Shown here: one piece after another, positions 9,602 to 17,921 of the stretch
Layout: the number at the start of each line of letters is the position of its first letter
Position numbering within the stretch: the first letter of the stretch is position 1
Source: Lacimicrobium alkaliphilum
Lineage (GTDB): Bacteria > Pseudomonadota > Gammaproteobacteria > Enterobacterales > Alteromonadaceae
Reading direction: 5' to 3'
DNA length: 56,424 nucleotides
Assembly (NCBI RefSeq): GCF_002591895.1
Contig: NZ_NISX01000024.1
Location: forward strand, 1 to 56,424
The notes under the pieces: model-generated
Database searches by the model: none
Told to the model about the DNA's origin: nothing
Seen by the model: the letters and a program-made list of their open reading frames with translations, nothing else
Translations under genes and position numbers: made by a program

Positions 9602-10144
9602 CTACTTCTTAATGGGGGCCAGCACCATGATCATCTGTCTGCCTTCCACCCTTCTGGGGAAAGACTCGCAGGTGGCCAGTTCTTCCAACTCGGTTTTAAT
9701 CCGGTTGAGAAGATCAATGCCGATCTCCTGGTGTGCCATTTCACGACCGCGGAAGCGGATCGTGACTTTGGTTTTATCACCCCCTTCCAGAAAGCGACGC
9801 AGGTTGCGCAGTTTGACCTGGTAATCGCCTTCATCAGTGCCAGGGCGGAATTTCACCTCCTTGACCTGAATTTGCTTTGTCTTTTTCTTCTGCTCTTTCT
9901 GAGCCTTACTCTTTTCGAAAAGGAATTTGCCGTAGTCCATGATCTTACAGACTGGCGGCTCCGCATTGGGGCTAATTTCAACCAAGTCCAGCTCTACTTC
10001 AGCTGCTTTTTCCAATGCTTCAGTCAGAGATACAATCCCTAACTGATCACCATCCATACCGATCAAACGAACTTCTTTTAGCTTTATTTCTTCGTTAATG
10101 CGGGCTTTTGCCGAATCTTGACCCCGATTGTTAGCGCCTTTAAT
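9602..10144 (-). CDS. infC: Translation initiation factor IF-3, AUU start
   Basis: IF-3 binds the 30S subunit and monitors start-codon selection. Taking the ATT at 10144-10142 as start gives 180 residues, exactly the E. coli length, with N-terminus (M)[20 protein letters not shown]. The first in-frame ATG (10066) would cut off 26 residues of the N-domain. GGAGG at 10157-10153 sits eight bases upstream of the ATT. The rare AUU start is the known basis for IF-3 autoregulation in E. coli. The C-domain carries [20 protein letters not shown] and [12 protein letters not shown]. It starts 19 bases after thrS ends. Confidence 0.96.
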   Translation of the reverse strand: MKGANNRGQDSAKARINEEIKLKEVRLIGMDGDQLGIVSLTEALEKAAEVELDLVEISPNAEPPVCKIMDYGKFLFEKSKAQKEQKKKTKQIQVKEVKFRPGTDEGDYQVKLRNLRRFLEGGDKTKVTIRFRGREMAHQEIGIDLLNRIKTELEELATCESFPRRVEGRQMIMVLAPIKK

Positions 10145-10152
10145 GTGCTATT

Positions 10153-10157
10153 CCTCC
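10153..10157 (-). promoter_or_regulatory. Shine-Dalgarno of infC (decides the AUU start)
   Basis: Minus-strand GGAGG, eight bases ahead of ATT 10144. No comparable site precedes the downstream ATG at 10066. Confidence 0.85.
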
Positions 10158-10163
10158 ACGAAA

Positions 10164-12080
10164 TTAATCAATTAGTTTGCTATCGACCTGTTGTGCTGCA
10201 AGCTTTATAAAGTCTTCAACACTGAATTTACCCAGGTCTTCACCTTTGCGTGTCCTTACTGCTACCTCGCCAGCTTCCATTTCTTTATCACCGACAACCA
10301 GCATATAGGGAACTCGCCGTAAAGTATGCTCGCGGATTTTAAAGCCTATCTTCTCATTTCTCAAGTCAGACTTTGCTCTAAGTCCCGATTGTTGTAACTT
10401 TTTCACCACATTACGTGAATATTCGCCCTGATTGTCGGTAATATTGAGTACCACCGCCTGGGTCGGAGCCAGCCATAATGGAAACAGCCCTGAGTATTCT
10501 TCGGTCAGTATACCGATAAAACGCTCCAGTGACCCTAATATCGCACGGTGAATCATTACCGGCACCTTACGCTCTCCATCTTCCGCGACATAAGTACTGC
10601 CGAGACGACCGGGCATAGAGAAATCCAGCTGAATAGTGCCGCACTGCCAGGCACGATCCAGACAGTCATGCAGGGTGAACTCAATTTTAGGACCGTAAAA
10701 CGCCCCTTCTCCGGGCAGATAATGGAATTCAATACCTTTATCCTGCAAAGCCTCAGCCAACGCTTTTTCTGATTTATCCCAGGCTTCATCTGAGCCGACG
10801 CGTTTTTCCGGCCGCGTAGAAAGCTTAACGACAATTTTCTCAAAACCGAACGTCTTGTACGTATCGTAAATCATATCGATACAGCCGCCGACTTCATCCA
10901 GAATCTGTTCTTCAGTACAGAAAATATGCGCATCATCCTGGGTAAAGCCTCGTACCCGCATCAGTCCATGCAACGCGCCGGAAGGCTCATTACGATGACA
11001 GCAGCCAAACTCCGCCATTCGCAGTGGCAAATCGCGATAAGACTTCAGGCCCTGGTTAAAGATCTGTACATGACCGGGGCAATTCATCGGCTTGATGGCA
11101 TATTCACGCTTTTCTGACTCTGTGGTGAACATGTTTTCCGCGTATTTATCCCAGTGACCGGATTTTTCCCACAGGCTCCGGTCCATCATTAATGGTCCTT
11201 TCACCTCATCGTAGTCGTATTCACGCAGTTTCTCGCGCACATACTTTTCCAGTTGGGTATAAATGGTCCAGCCATCGTTATGCCAGAACACCATACCCGG
11301 GGCTTCTTCCTGCCAATGAAACAGATCCAGCGCCTTACCGATTTTGCGGTGATCGCGCTTTTCTGCTTCTTCGAGGCGCTGTAAATAAGCTTTGAGTTGT
11401 TTCTTGTCTGCCCAGGCAGTGCCATATACGCGCTGCAGCATTTTGTTATCGCTGTCACCACGCCAGTAGGCACCGGCCACTTTCATTAACTTAAAATGCT
11501 GACAGAATCTCATGCTGGGCACATGGGGGCCCCGGCACATATCGATGTATTCCTCGTGATGATACAACCCTGGCTGATCGTCCTGACTGATATTCTCATC
11601 CAGGATCTGAATCTTATAGGGTTCGCCGCGCTGTTCAAAAGTATCTCTGGCCTGCTGCCAGCTGACGACTTTCTTAATGACGTCATACTGCGTCTTCGCC
11701 AATTCCAGCATGCGTTTCTCGAGTTTATCCAGATCTTCCTGACTCAGAGTGTGATCCAGATCCACATCGTAATAGAAGCCATTATCAATAACCGGACCGA
11801 TGGCCATTTGTGTATCCGGCCATAGCTGTTTAATCGCATGCCCGAGTAAATGCGCGCAGGAGTGGCGAATTATTTCCAGACCATCTTCATCTTTAGCAGT
11901 AATAATCTGTAAGCTGGCGTCATTGTGAATCAGATCGCTGGCATCAACCAGTTTCCCATCCACTTTACCGGCAATGGTGGCCTTAGCCAGACCCGGGCCG
12001 ATATCATTGGCCACATCCAAAACAGATACAGATTGTTCAAACTGGCGTTGACTGCCATCGGGGAGCGTAATCAGGGGCAT
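10164..12080 (-). CDS. thrS: Threonyl-tRNA synthetase
   Basis: Class II synthetase charging tRNA-Thr and hydrolysing mischarged Ser-tRNA. 638 residues (E. coli 642). Domains: TGS at residues 1-62; editing domain with the HxxxH pair in [10 protein letters not shown] and CRGPHV; catalytic core with zinc ligand cysteine in MNCPGHVQ, motif 2 around [20 protein letters not shown] and motif 3 [16 protein letters not shown]-terminal anticodon-binding domain. GAGG precedes the ATG. First gene of the minus-strand translation operon. In E. coli ThrS represses its own mRNA through tRNA-like leader hairpins; the leader here (12081-12200) has elements compatible with that. Confidence 0.97.
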   Translation of the reverse strand: MPLITLPDGSQRQFEQSVSVLDVANDIGPGLAKATIAGKVDGKLVDASDLIHNDASLQIITAKDEDGLEIIRHSCAHLLGHAIKQLWPDTQMAIGPVIDNGFYYDVDLDHTLSQEDLDKLEKRMLELAKTQYDVIKKVVSWQQARDTFEQRGEPYKIQILDENISQDDQPGLYHHEEYIDMCRGPHVPSMRFCQHFKLMKVAGAYWRGDSDNKMLQRVYGTAWADKKQLKAYLQRLEEAEKRDHRKIGKALDLFHWQEEAPGMVFWHNDGWTIYTQLEKYVREKLREYDYDEVKGPLMMDRSLWEKSGHWDKYAENMFTTESEKREYAIKPMNCPGHVQIFNQGLKSYRDLPLRMAEFGCCHRNEPSGALHGLMRVRGFTQDDAHIFCTEEQILDEVGGCIDMIYDTYKTFGFEKIVVKLSTRPEKRVGSDEAWDKSEKALAEALQDKGIEFHYLPGEGAFYGPKIEFTLHDCLDRAWQCGTIQLDFSMPGRLGSTYVAEDGERKVPVMIHRAILGSLERFIGILTEEYSGLFPLWLAPTQAVVLNITDNQGEYSRNVVKKLQQSGLRAKSDLRNEKIGFKIREHTLRRVPYMLVVGDKEMEAGEVAVRTRKGEDLGKFSVEDFIKLAAQQVDSKLID

Positions 12081-12105
12081 GTAACATCCTCAACAGTGGT
12101 GACAC

Positions 12106-12125
12106 AAACCAAGCGCCACTTGTTT
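12106..12125 (-). promoter_or_regulatory. Hairpin near the thrS ribosome-binding site
   Basis: Minus-strand arms AAACAAG and CTTGGTTT pair with one bulged G around a TGGCG loop, ending about 25 bases before the thrS ATG. It could be a second operator stem-loop as in E. coli thrS; this is inference. Confidence 0.35.
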
Positions 12126-12135
12126 AATAATCAAT

Positions 12136-12159
12136 AAAAAACACCCGGGCGGGTGTTTT
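12136..12159 (-). terminator. Terminator-like hairpin in the thrS leader (possible attenuator)
   Basis: Minus-strand AAAACACCCGCCCGGGTGTT followed by a six-T run, 55 bases before the thrS ATG. The flanking genes diverge, so a terminator for a completed transcript has no purpose here; it lies inside the likely thrS leader. Confidence 0.65.
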
Positions 12160-12176
12160 GCGTATTTAGTTTAAGT

Positions 12177-12193
12177 GTCTGCTACTATCAGAC
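12177..12193 (-). promoter_or_regulatory. tRNA-Thr anticodon-arm-like hairpin in the thrS leader
   Basis: Minus-strand GTCTGATAGTAGCAGAC: a perfect five-base-pair stem with a seven-base loop AUAGUAG. Read as an anticodon loop this has U at position 33 and AGU at 34-36, so it carries G35 and U36, the bases ThrRS reads. Position is just inside the predicted transcript start. Structure read by eye; function inferred from the E. coli thrS operator. Confidence 0.45.
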
Positions 12194-12206
12194 TACTATC
12201 TTCATA

Positions 12207-12235
12207 ACTATATCGATTTCGCGCCCCAGATGCAA
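12207..12235 (-). promoter_or_regulatory. Putative thrS promoter
   Basis: Minus-strand TTGCAT (12235-12230), a 17-base spacer, TATAGT (12212-12207); transcription would begin near 12200 with a ~120-base leader. The -35 half overlaps the start codon of the divergent START-domain gene. Confidence 0.45.
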
Positions 12236-12853
12236 TTTCCCCTGTTCGTAGTACTTCTTTTTTGCGCCCTTTTTACCCGGGCCTCATGCCTGCCCGCGGA
12301 TGCAGGATGGCAAATACGAAAATCTGACAATCAGGTAAAGGTCTATGTCAGAGAAGTGGATAACACCTTTGAAATTCTCGCCATTACCCAGGTAGAAAGC
12401 TCACCGGAAGCCTTTTTGTCTTTGCTCAGAGATACTGATAAGAGCCCTGACTGGATCCACAAGGCCAGCAAAGTCACCTTACTGGAACAACCTGCACCCG
12501 ATCAGGATCTAGTCCATACTGTTTTTGATGCACCATGGCCGGTACAGGACCGTGATATGGTCACGTTGTCCCATATTGTCCGTGTTCCACAAAGCAACGA
12601 AGTCAAAATCAGAATATCCGATGCAGGCAATCAACATCCCCCTGCCCCGGACAGAGTCAGAATGAAAAACGTTAGTGGCTTATGGCGTTTGCTCCCCCAG
12701 AACACACACACCCTTATTTGCTATCAGGGAAGTGGTGACGCTGCCGGAAGTGTTCCTGACTGGCTTTCACGTTCTTTATTGGTTTCAGGCACTTATAATA
12801 GTTTCATTAACCTTGCTAAGGAGCTTGAACAAAGAGACTCACAAAATGAGTAG
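12230..12853 (+). CDS. START-domain (StAR-related lipid transfer-like) protein, exported
   Basis: 207 residues with an N-terminal hydrophobic signal segment (FPLFVVLLFCALFTRASCLP). The body resembles bacterial START/SRPBCC proteins: WQIRKSDNQVKVYVREVDN, SPDWIHKASKVTLLEQ, PWPVQDRDMVTLS, MKNVSGLWRLLPQ. Such folds form a hydrophobic pocket; no ligand can be deduced. Likely periplasmic, or lipid-facing at the inner membrane. Divergent from thrS. I do not recognise a gene name. Confidence 0.8.
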   Translation: MQFPLFVVLLFCALFTRASCLPADAGWQIRKSDNQVKVYVREVDNTFEILAITQVESSPEAFLSLLRDTDKSPDWIHKASKVTLLEQPAPDQDLVHTVFDAPWPVQDRDMVTLSHIVRVPQSNEVKIRISDAGNQHPPAPDRVRMKNVSGLWRLLPQNTHTLICYQGSGDAAGSVPDWLSRSLLVSGTYNSFINLAKELEQRDSQNE

Positions 12854-12922
12854 AAAAATTTTCATCACAGCCCCAACATCTGTTCCATACTAAGAACAGG
12901 TTTCACCTGACATTTAGCTACT

Positions 12923-13780
12923 ATGTGGCATTTTATCAGCGAACAGATTAGCGAGCAGCTGGGCCAGGATTTTATCTGTGATGATATTCGCCAGTTACAT
13001 GAGCAATTCTACACCCGGGCTTTTCGTATCACAGATGGACAGCGCCGGTTCTTCGTGAAGGTTACTGAAGTCTCTGAGTTACTTCGCCTGGAAACAGAAG
13101 CAGCCGGGCTGAACAAGCTACGCCAGAGTGAGTTGCTTAAAATTCCTAAGGTCATATGTGTCGGGAAAACTTCCCAGTCCGGGTTTCTGGTGCTGGAATA
13201 CCTGCATATGCAGGAGGGCAGCCCGGAGCAGTGGCAACAATTCGGCCAACAACTTGCCAGATTGCATCAGTCTGATCACCAACAAATGTACGGCTGGCAG
13301 GAGGATAACTATATCGGCGCTACCCCGCAGCCAAACGGATGGAAAAAGAAATGGTGCCAGTTCTTCTCTGAACAGCGTATTGGCTATATGTTGCAGTTAC
13401 TTAACGAAAAAGCCCTTCTCAAATCAGATGTGGATAAAGTGGTCGACCGGGTCAGGCAATTACTGGCGGGTCATACTCCCCCGGCGTCACCTCTGCATGG
13501 TGATCTCTGGCAGGGAAACACCGGGTTCTGGAAAGGCCAGCCTGTGCTCTATGATCCGGCCTTCTATTTTGGCGATCGTGAGACCGATATTGCCATGACC
13601 GAGTTTTTTGGTCGTTTCCCGGAGGCTTTTTATCAGGGGTATGAACAAGTCTGGCCGTTAAGCGAAGATTACCAGTATCGCAAGCCTGTGTATCAACTCT
13701 ACCACAACCTTAATCATGCACTTTTATTCGGTGGGCAGTATATTCACAGCGCCCAGAACCAGCTCAACAATATGGACTAA
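12923..13780 (+). CDS. Fructosamine kinase family protein
   Basis: 285 residues, the length of bacterial fructosamine/ketoamine kinases (YniA-like), which phosphorylate sugar-amine adducts so that they break down. The aminoglycoside-phosphotransferase-like fold shows RRFFVKVTEV with the ATP-binding Lys, VLEYL hinge, catalytic-loop SPLHGDLWQGNTGF and metal-binding LYDPAFYFGDRETDIAM. Cytosolic. It lies 69 bases after the START-domain gene on the same strand. Confidence 0.9.
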   Translation: MWHFISEQISEQLGQDFICDDIRQLHEQFYTRAFRITDGQRRFFVKVTEVSELLRLETEAAGLNKLRQSELLKIPKVICVGKTSQSGFLVLEYLHMQEGSPEQWQQFGQQLARLHQSDHQQMYGWQEDNYIGATPQPNGWKKKWCQFFSEQRIGYMLQLLNEKALLKSDVDKVVDRVRQLLAGHTPPASPLHGDLWQGNTGFWKGQPVLYDPAFYFGDRETDIAMTEFFGRFPEAFYQGYEQVWPLSEDYQYRKPVYQLYHNLNHALLFGGQYIHSAQNQLNNMD

Positions 13781-13837
13781 CTGCGCGTCTTTGCATATTG
13801 TGCGGTTATTTCCGGCTACAGTACCCAGCAGAACTCT

Positions 13838-14587
13838 ATGCAAACTCAACAAAAAGTTATCTTCATCAGTGGCAGTGCTAAACGCCTTGGTGCAGCCATA
13901 GCGCGTTTCCTGCATCAACAAGGCTACCGTATAGTGCTGCATTGTCAGCATTCACTGGACGATGCCAGAACACTACAAAATGAACTCAATGAACAAAGAG
14001 CCGGCTCGGTGGCACTGGTCATTGGTGATCTCTGTAACCACGATGATTTACGCAGGTTATCCACAGAAATACTGGCTGCATTTGGCAGACTGGACGGGTT
14101 AATCAATAACGCCTCAGGTTTCTATCCTACCCCTGTGGGACATATTGAAGAGCAGGACTGGAATAATCTGATGGGAAGCAATGCCATGGCGCCGCTGTTC
14201 TTGTCCCAGGCACTGAGCGGCGAGCTTAAACGCCGACAAGGCACTATCATTAATATGGTGGACATTCACGCAATGCGGCCGTTGCAGCAACATACTGTCT
14301 ACTGCATGGCAAAGGCGGCTCTGGTAAATATGACAGAATCTCTGGCAGTGGAACTGGCGCCAGATGTCAGGGTCAATGCTATAGCACCCGGCGCCATTTT
14401 ATGGCCAAGTTCAGAGGTACCTGAGCAACAGAAACACGACGTACTGGAAAAAGTCCCTATGCAGCGCCTCGGTGACACCGATGATATTACCGAAGCGGTG
14501 AATTTTTTAATCAACGCGAACTACGTAACCGGCCAGATCCTGAAAGTAGACGGTGGCCGCAGCCTTTCGGGAAACGGTCCGTTTTAA
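13838..14587 (+). CDS. Pteridine reductase (SDR family, PTR1/FolM-like)
   Basis: 249-residue short-chain dehydrogenase/reductase. The nucleotide-binding motif reads FISGSAKRLGAAIA, the Arg-containing variant typical of pteridine reductases in place of TGxxxGxG. NNASGFYPTP is the NNAS motif, and the catalytic Tyr and Lys are in YCMAK. The C-terminus ends VDGGRSLSGNGPF. The probable reaction is NADPH reduction of dihydropterins. Next to the fructosamine kinase and CPXCG genes on the same strand. Confidence 0.85.
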   Translation: MQTQQKVIFISGSAKRLGAAIARFLHQQGYRIVLHCQHSLDDARTLQNELNEQRAGSVALVIGDLCNHDDLRRLSTEILAAFGRLDGLINNASGFYPTPVGHIEEQDWNNLMGSNAMAPLFLSQALSGELKRRQGTIINMVDIHAMRPLQQHTVYCMAKAALVNMTESLAVELAPDVRVNAIAPGAILWPSSEVPEQQKHDVLEKVPMQRLGDTDDITEAVNFLINANYVTGQILKVDGGRSLSGNGPF

Positions 14588-14604
14588 AAATAAAGGAGAA
14601 CATA

Positions 14605-14805
14605 ATGAAAGCCAAAACTGTTCATGTAGATTGCCCTCATTGTGGTCACAGCATGCATGTGCTGCTTGACTACAGTCAGGGAGATCAGGACTATTACGAG
14701 GAATGTACAAATTGCTGTAATCCAATCCGTATCACTATGCACGTGGACGAAGAGCACAGTAAGCTCAGTTTCAGTATCAATGCGGATGATGAACAATACT
14801 ACTGA
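14605..14805 (+). CDS. CPXCG-motif cysteine-rich small protein
   Basis: 66 residues with CPHCG near the N-terminus and CTNC further on (DCPHCGHSMHV ... YEECTNCCNPI), four cysteines that can form a zinc ribbon, and an acidic C-terminus. GGAG lies just upstream of the ATG. It fits the CPXCG family of uncharacterised proteins and lies between pteridine reductase and the DUF3080 lipoprotein with gaps of 17 and 6 bases, so it is probably part of the same transcript. Confidence 0.85.
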   Translation: MKAKTVHVDCPHCGHSMHVLLDYSQGDQDYYEECTNCCNPIRITMHVDEEHSKLSFSINADDEQYY

Positions 14806-14811
14806 CAAGGC

Positions 14812-15810
14812 ATGACGTTGCCATCCAGACACATTTTAATGCCCATCTGCCTGCTGTTGTGTAGTTGTAGTTTTCAACCTGACATTAGCGATATCACAAC
14901 AGAATATGCTCAGCGACTGGCCACCGTTATGGACAGCTCTGCGGCTGAACTTTCTCACATCACTCCCTTGCCTGAACTACCAACAGAAAATATTTCCGCA
15001 GACATAGTTGAAATCAGCCTGAAAGATTTTTATCAGCTCAGAAATTGTCGTCTTTACAGCCTGGTTGCTGAACGCAATACAGCACTGGGCAAAATCCAGG
15101 CGGCTTCACAACGATATCTTTATGAAATTAAGCTATTGCAGGAAATGCAGGTTTGTCTGAATCTCATTGATGATAAAACACTCAGAGAGCAGATACAGCA
15201 GTGGCAACAACAAAAGCAAAGCGCATTACAGCAGCAATGGCAGTTGGTTCTGCAAAGTGATGAAATTCGCTATGCCCTGAGCAGAAATAACGGATGGATC
15301 GGCACCAGACAAACTGATCAGTTAGGTGAAACCCGCCAGTCATTGCAGTACCTTCTGAACTTGCGCCCCGAAACCCACGAGCAGCGTGCCCCCTCTGCAT
15401 TAGAAAAGCACCTGCAACAGTTACAACAAGCACGGCTGATGGCCAGAGTTTTCCGGACTGCGCGACTACTAGACTCACACCTCAGCAGTCTGACTCAATG
15501 GCTCAAAGCACGGCAGATACATTGCCCCGATGGCAACGCACCACAACAGATACAATACCTGCGCAACGTATTCGGTCTGTTTTTCATCGAACAAATCCAG
15601 CCTTTGGCAAGCCGGCTCAATGATATTTACTATCAGTTAATGCCAAAATGGCAATCCTTATTGCAGGCGCATAAGGGTATGGATGAGTGGCTGCATCAGC
15701 GAGAAAGTGAATTTGAACAGTATCGCCATAGTCTGACCGGGCATATAAAGTTCTGGCAGACGCTGTTTAAGCAATGCAATCTGTCACCACCGGTTTCCAA
15801 TAAGCCATAG
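14812..15810 (+). CDS. DUF3080 family lipoprotein
   Basis: 332 residues. The signal peptide ends in a lipobox LLLCSC, so the mature protein should be anchored by a lipidated Cys. The rest is helical and Gln-rich (QQWQQQKQSALQQQWQLVLQ), with WLKARQIHCPDG and a late SEFEQYRHSLTGHIKFWQ region seen in DUF3080 proteins of Vibrio/Shewanella relatives as I recall them. Function unknown. Its 3' end overlaps the convergent prenyltransferase gene by 27 bases. Confidence 0.78.
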   Translation: MTLPSRHILMPICLLLCSCSFQPDISDITTEYAQRLATVMDSSAAELSHITPLPELPTENISADIVEISLKDFYQLRNCRLYSLVAERNTALGKIQAASQRYLYEIKLLQEMQVCLNLIDDKTLREQIQQWQQQKQSALQQQWQLVLQSDEIRYALSRNNGWIGTRQTDQLGETRQSLQYLLNLRPETHEQRAPSALEKHLQQLQQARLMARVFRTARLLDSHLSSLTQWLKARQIHCPDGNAPQQIQYLRNVFGLFFIEQIQPLASRLNDIYYQLMPKWQSLLQAHKGMDEWLHQRESEFEQYRHSLTGHIKFWQTLFKQCNLSPPVSNKP

Positions 15811-16677
15811 CCCCATCAATACCGGCATCAGTATACTGGCTATTACATTCAGCGCCATAATGGTCTGAAAGCCTTTTGATTGGGGCTTATTCGTGTAAAG
15901 TCCTGTGAGCACCTTTATATTAAGTAACAAAGGCAGGAACAATGCCCATCCCCAACCAGGAGATGTCACAAGAATCAGCGTTATCAAAAGGGCAATTGCA
16001 GCAAGAGCTGTGAACAATGCATAAATTCTGTTGCTGGTTTTAAAGCCATAGGTGCTGGGAAATGTACAACGGCCGTATTCACTATCTGCCTGACAATCAG
16101 GGTACTGATTGACCAACAGAAGATTATTAACAAGAAAAAACGGAACCAGAGAAACGACAAATACAACAGCAGAGAACCGCCCGGTAAGTACAAATACGGA
16201 GCCCGCTACCATAATCAGACCAAAACCTGTGCCCGGTGCTATTAAACACAGCAGTGGTTTCTTATTGAGTACAGATGTATAGGTTAAAACAATGGCAACG
16301 GCCAGTATCCCAAACGCATGGGGAAACCAACCCATCCCACTGCTCAGGTGCAGCCCCAGAATTATACAGCCAACAAGACTTACAATAGCAACGCCAAGCA
16401 CAACAGGCGCTGCCTGAGAATATTCCGGTAATGCGCCACTTCCTCCGCTGAACGGTGTTCTGGTCGTTTTGTAATCCAGGCCCGAACGAAAGTCCTGATA
16501 TTCATTCAGGCAATTCACACTGATATGAGCCAATAGCGCACACATCAGTAGCTCGGCACTTCTACCCCCGTCCACCTCACCTTGCAGATAGTAAGCGCAG
16601 GCGACTGCCAGAAATACAGTGGCAAGAGTCAAAACTAGAAAACCCGGTCTTGTCGTTCTGAGCAGAACGTTCAACAT
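15784..16677 (-). CDS. UbiA-family prenyltransferase (MenA/UbiA-like)
   Basis: 297-residue integral membrane protein with about eight or nine hydrophobic segments. The two Asp-rich motifs of UbiA-type enzymes are present: NEYQDFRSGLD (residues ~79-89) and NQYPDCQADSEYGR (~190). TRTPFSGGSG after the first motif resembles MenA-type enzymes. It should transfer a prenyl chain to an aromatic or quinone-precursor acceptor; the acceptor is unknown because no other quinone gene is nearby. Paired on the minus strand with a DUF1772 gene 48 bases upstream. Confidence 0.85.
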   Translation of the reverse strand: MLNVLLRTTRPGFLVLTLATVFLAVACAYYLQGEVDGGRSAELLMCALLAHISVNCLNEYQDFRSGLDYKTTRTPFSGGSGALPEYSQAAPVVLGVAIVSLVGCIILGLHLSSGMGWFPHAFGILAVAIVLTYTSVLNKKPLLCLIAPGTGFGLIMVAGSVFVLTGRFSAVVFVVSLVPFFLVNNLLLVNQYPDCQADSEYGRCTFPSTYGFKTSNRIYALFTALAAIALLITLILVTSPGWGWALFLPLLLNIKVLTGLYTNKPQSKGFQTIMALNVIASILMPVLMGLWLIGNRW

Positions 16678-16725
16678 TTCTACACCATCAGACAGTGATG
16701 TCTCCAGATTGATTAGTCAGCGGAG

Positions 16726-17166
16726 TTAAACGCTGACCAATTGTGTCAGCATCAAACTGGATGCCACCATGGCGAGGATACTACGAACACTATGTAATCG
16801 CCCCCAGGTTTCCAGCAATTTGCGGGCACGAACAGATTCAGGCTCAAGATCAGCCCGTTGTAATTCAGTATTAACGGGCATGATTATAGCGAAGGTGAAA
16901 GGCACAACCAGCAGAATCAATACGCTGGCCAGCAACCATAACAGGCTGCCACTTAACCACCATACGCCAGCAGCAGAAAAGCCGCTGATCAGCGCCAGTG
17001 GCGCCTGCATTCGTGTGGCGCGCTTGTAGCTGGATTCCCAGATTGATAACGCGATGGTATTTGAAAAGCTCAACCGGGTGGGATGTTCTACCAGATTGAT
17101 GTACACCGCAGCTCCGGTGAACATCAGTGCACAAAACATAGCGACAAATTGCGCGGCTGCCAGCAT
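16726..17166 (-). CDS. DUF1772 (anthrone oxygenase-like) membrane protein
   Basis: 146 residues with about four transmembrane helices (AAAQFVAMFCALMFTGAAVYINL; ALISGFSAAGVWWLSGSLLWLL; VLILLVVPFTFAIIM; SVRSILAMVASSLMLTQ). The AAVYINLVEHP and PVNTELQ stretches are typical for DUF1772. Some relatives are linked to anthrone oxidation, but the bacterial function is not established. Upstream of the UbiA-like gene on the same strand, so possibly co-expressed. Confidence 0.8.
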   Translation of the reverse strand: MLAAAQFVAMFCALMFTGAAVYINLVEHPTRLSFSNTIALSIWESSYKRATRMQAPLALISGFSAAGVWWLSGSLLWLLASVLILLVVPFTFAIIMPVNTELQRADLEPESVRARKLLETWGRLHSVRSILAMVASSLMLTQLVSV

Positions 17167-17388
17167 CGATAACTCCTTTTATCTTAACTAAAAAAACTGC
17201 TACCAAGCATAAATTGATTTTACAGGTCGAGTAAAGAAGCTTTAGTAACAAAGCGTTACATCTGTTTTGGCAAAGGAGTGAGGAGCGAGGAGTGAATGAG
17301 AATTCCCGGGGTCACCGAGGTTGTCAATTAAAAAGCACGGAGGACTGCCTGCGGAATAACTGAGTGGTTTGACAGATCGTTAGGGATT

Positions 17389-17568
17389 GCGCCGGGCTGT
17401 CCCTGCCCGCCGCCGCTTCGCGGCCAGCCTGCGGCTGTCCCACCAAGCATTTTAGGAAAAATGCAGAACAGCTTTAGCTGGCCTGCGAAGCAGGTGAGTC
17501 TCAGGGATGAGACGAGCAAAAAAAGCCCCTGCGGATTACTGCTGAATTTCTGAGTTTGCTGAATAACC
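17389..17568 (-). repeat. tRNA-Ser-distal tandem repeat, unit 3 (diverged)
   Basis: Starts with a degraded T-arm remnant (plus strand GTTAGGGATTGC). It keeps the GCTTCGCGGCCAGCCTGCGG core and replaces other hairpins with different sequence. An A-run (plus strand) at its far edge mirrors the U-run seen in the other units. About 180 bases from unit 2. Confidence 0.7.
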
Positions 17569-17746
17569 GTGAGGGATTGCGAAATACTTCCCTGTATTTC
17601 GTCGCTTCGCGACCAGCCTGCGGCTGTCCCAGTTTGCTCCCGGCAAACTGGTCGAACCGAGGGGTTCGAACCAAGTTCTCAACTCGACCGCTTTAAACGA
17701 AAAAACCGGCAGACTACTACTGCGTACCTGAGTTAGCTGATGCACC
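17569..17746 (-). repeat. tRNA-Ser-distal tandem repeat, unit 2
   Basis: 178-base unit starting (plus strand) GTGAGGGATTGCGAAATAC, with GTCGCTTCGCGACCAGCCTG in the middle and CGAACCGAGGGGTTCGAACC at 17653. Every landmark recurs 178 bases later in unit 1. On the minus strand it reads GGTTCGAACCCC ... hairpins ... TTCGCAATCCCTCAC, similar to the tRNA-Ser T-arm and 3' end. Confidence 0.85.
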
Positions 17747-17921
17747 GTGAGGGATTGCGAAATACGTCCTTGTATTTCGTCGCTTCGCGACCAGCCTTCG
17801 GCTGTCCAAAAATGTTCCCTACATTTTTGTCGAACCGAGGGGTTCGAACCAAGTCCTCAACTCGACCGCTTTAAACGAAAAAGGCCCCGATGAACAACAT
17901 CGGGGCCTTTTTCGTTTAATA
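17747..17921 (-). repeat. tRNA-Ser-distal tandem repeat, unit 1
   Basis: Unit adjoining the tRNA gene, starting GTGAGGGATTGCGAAATAC at 17747; the same ten bases GTGAGGGATT occur in the tRNA itself at 17931, so the tRNA 3' end is in phase with the array (184, 178, 180 base spacings). It includes the strong terminator at 17876-17914. Confidence 0.85.
17876..17914 (-). terminator. Rho-independent terminator after tRNA-Ser
   Basis: Minus-strand GGCCCCGATG ... CATCGGGGCC hairpin flanked by CGAAAAA and TTTTTCG, eight bases past the tRNA 3' end. Symmetrical, so it could work in both directions. Confidence 0.9.

Noticed and set aside
17167-17388. Integrated element at the tRNA-Ser 3' end
   Set aside because: Tandem repeats of tRNA T-arm sequence could be mistaken for att sites, but there is no integrase or foreign gene block on either side.
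17389-17921. CRISPR array
   Set aside because: Units are ~178 bases with internal hairpins and no spacer/repeat alternation; no cas genes in the window.
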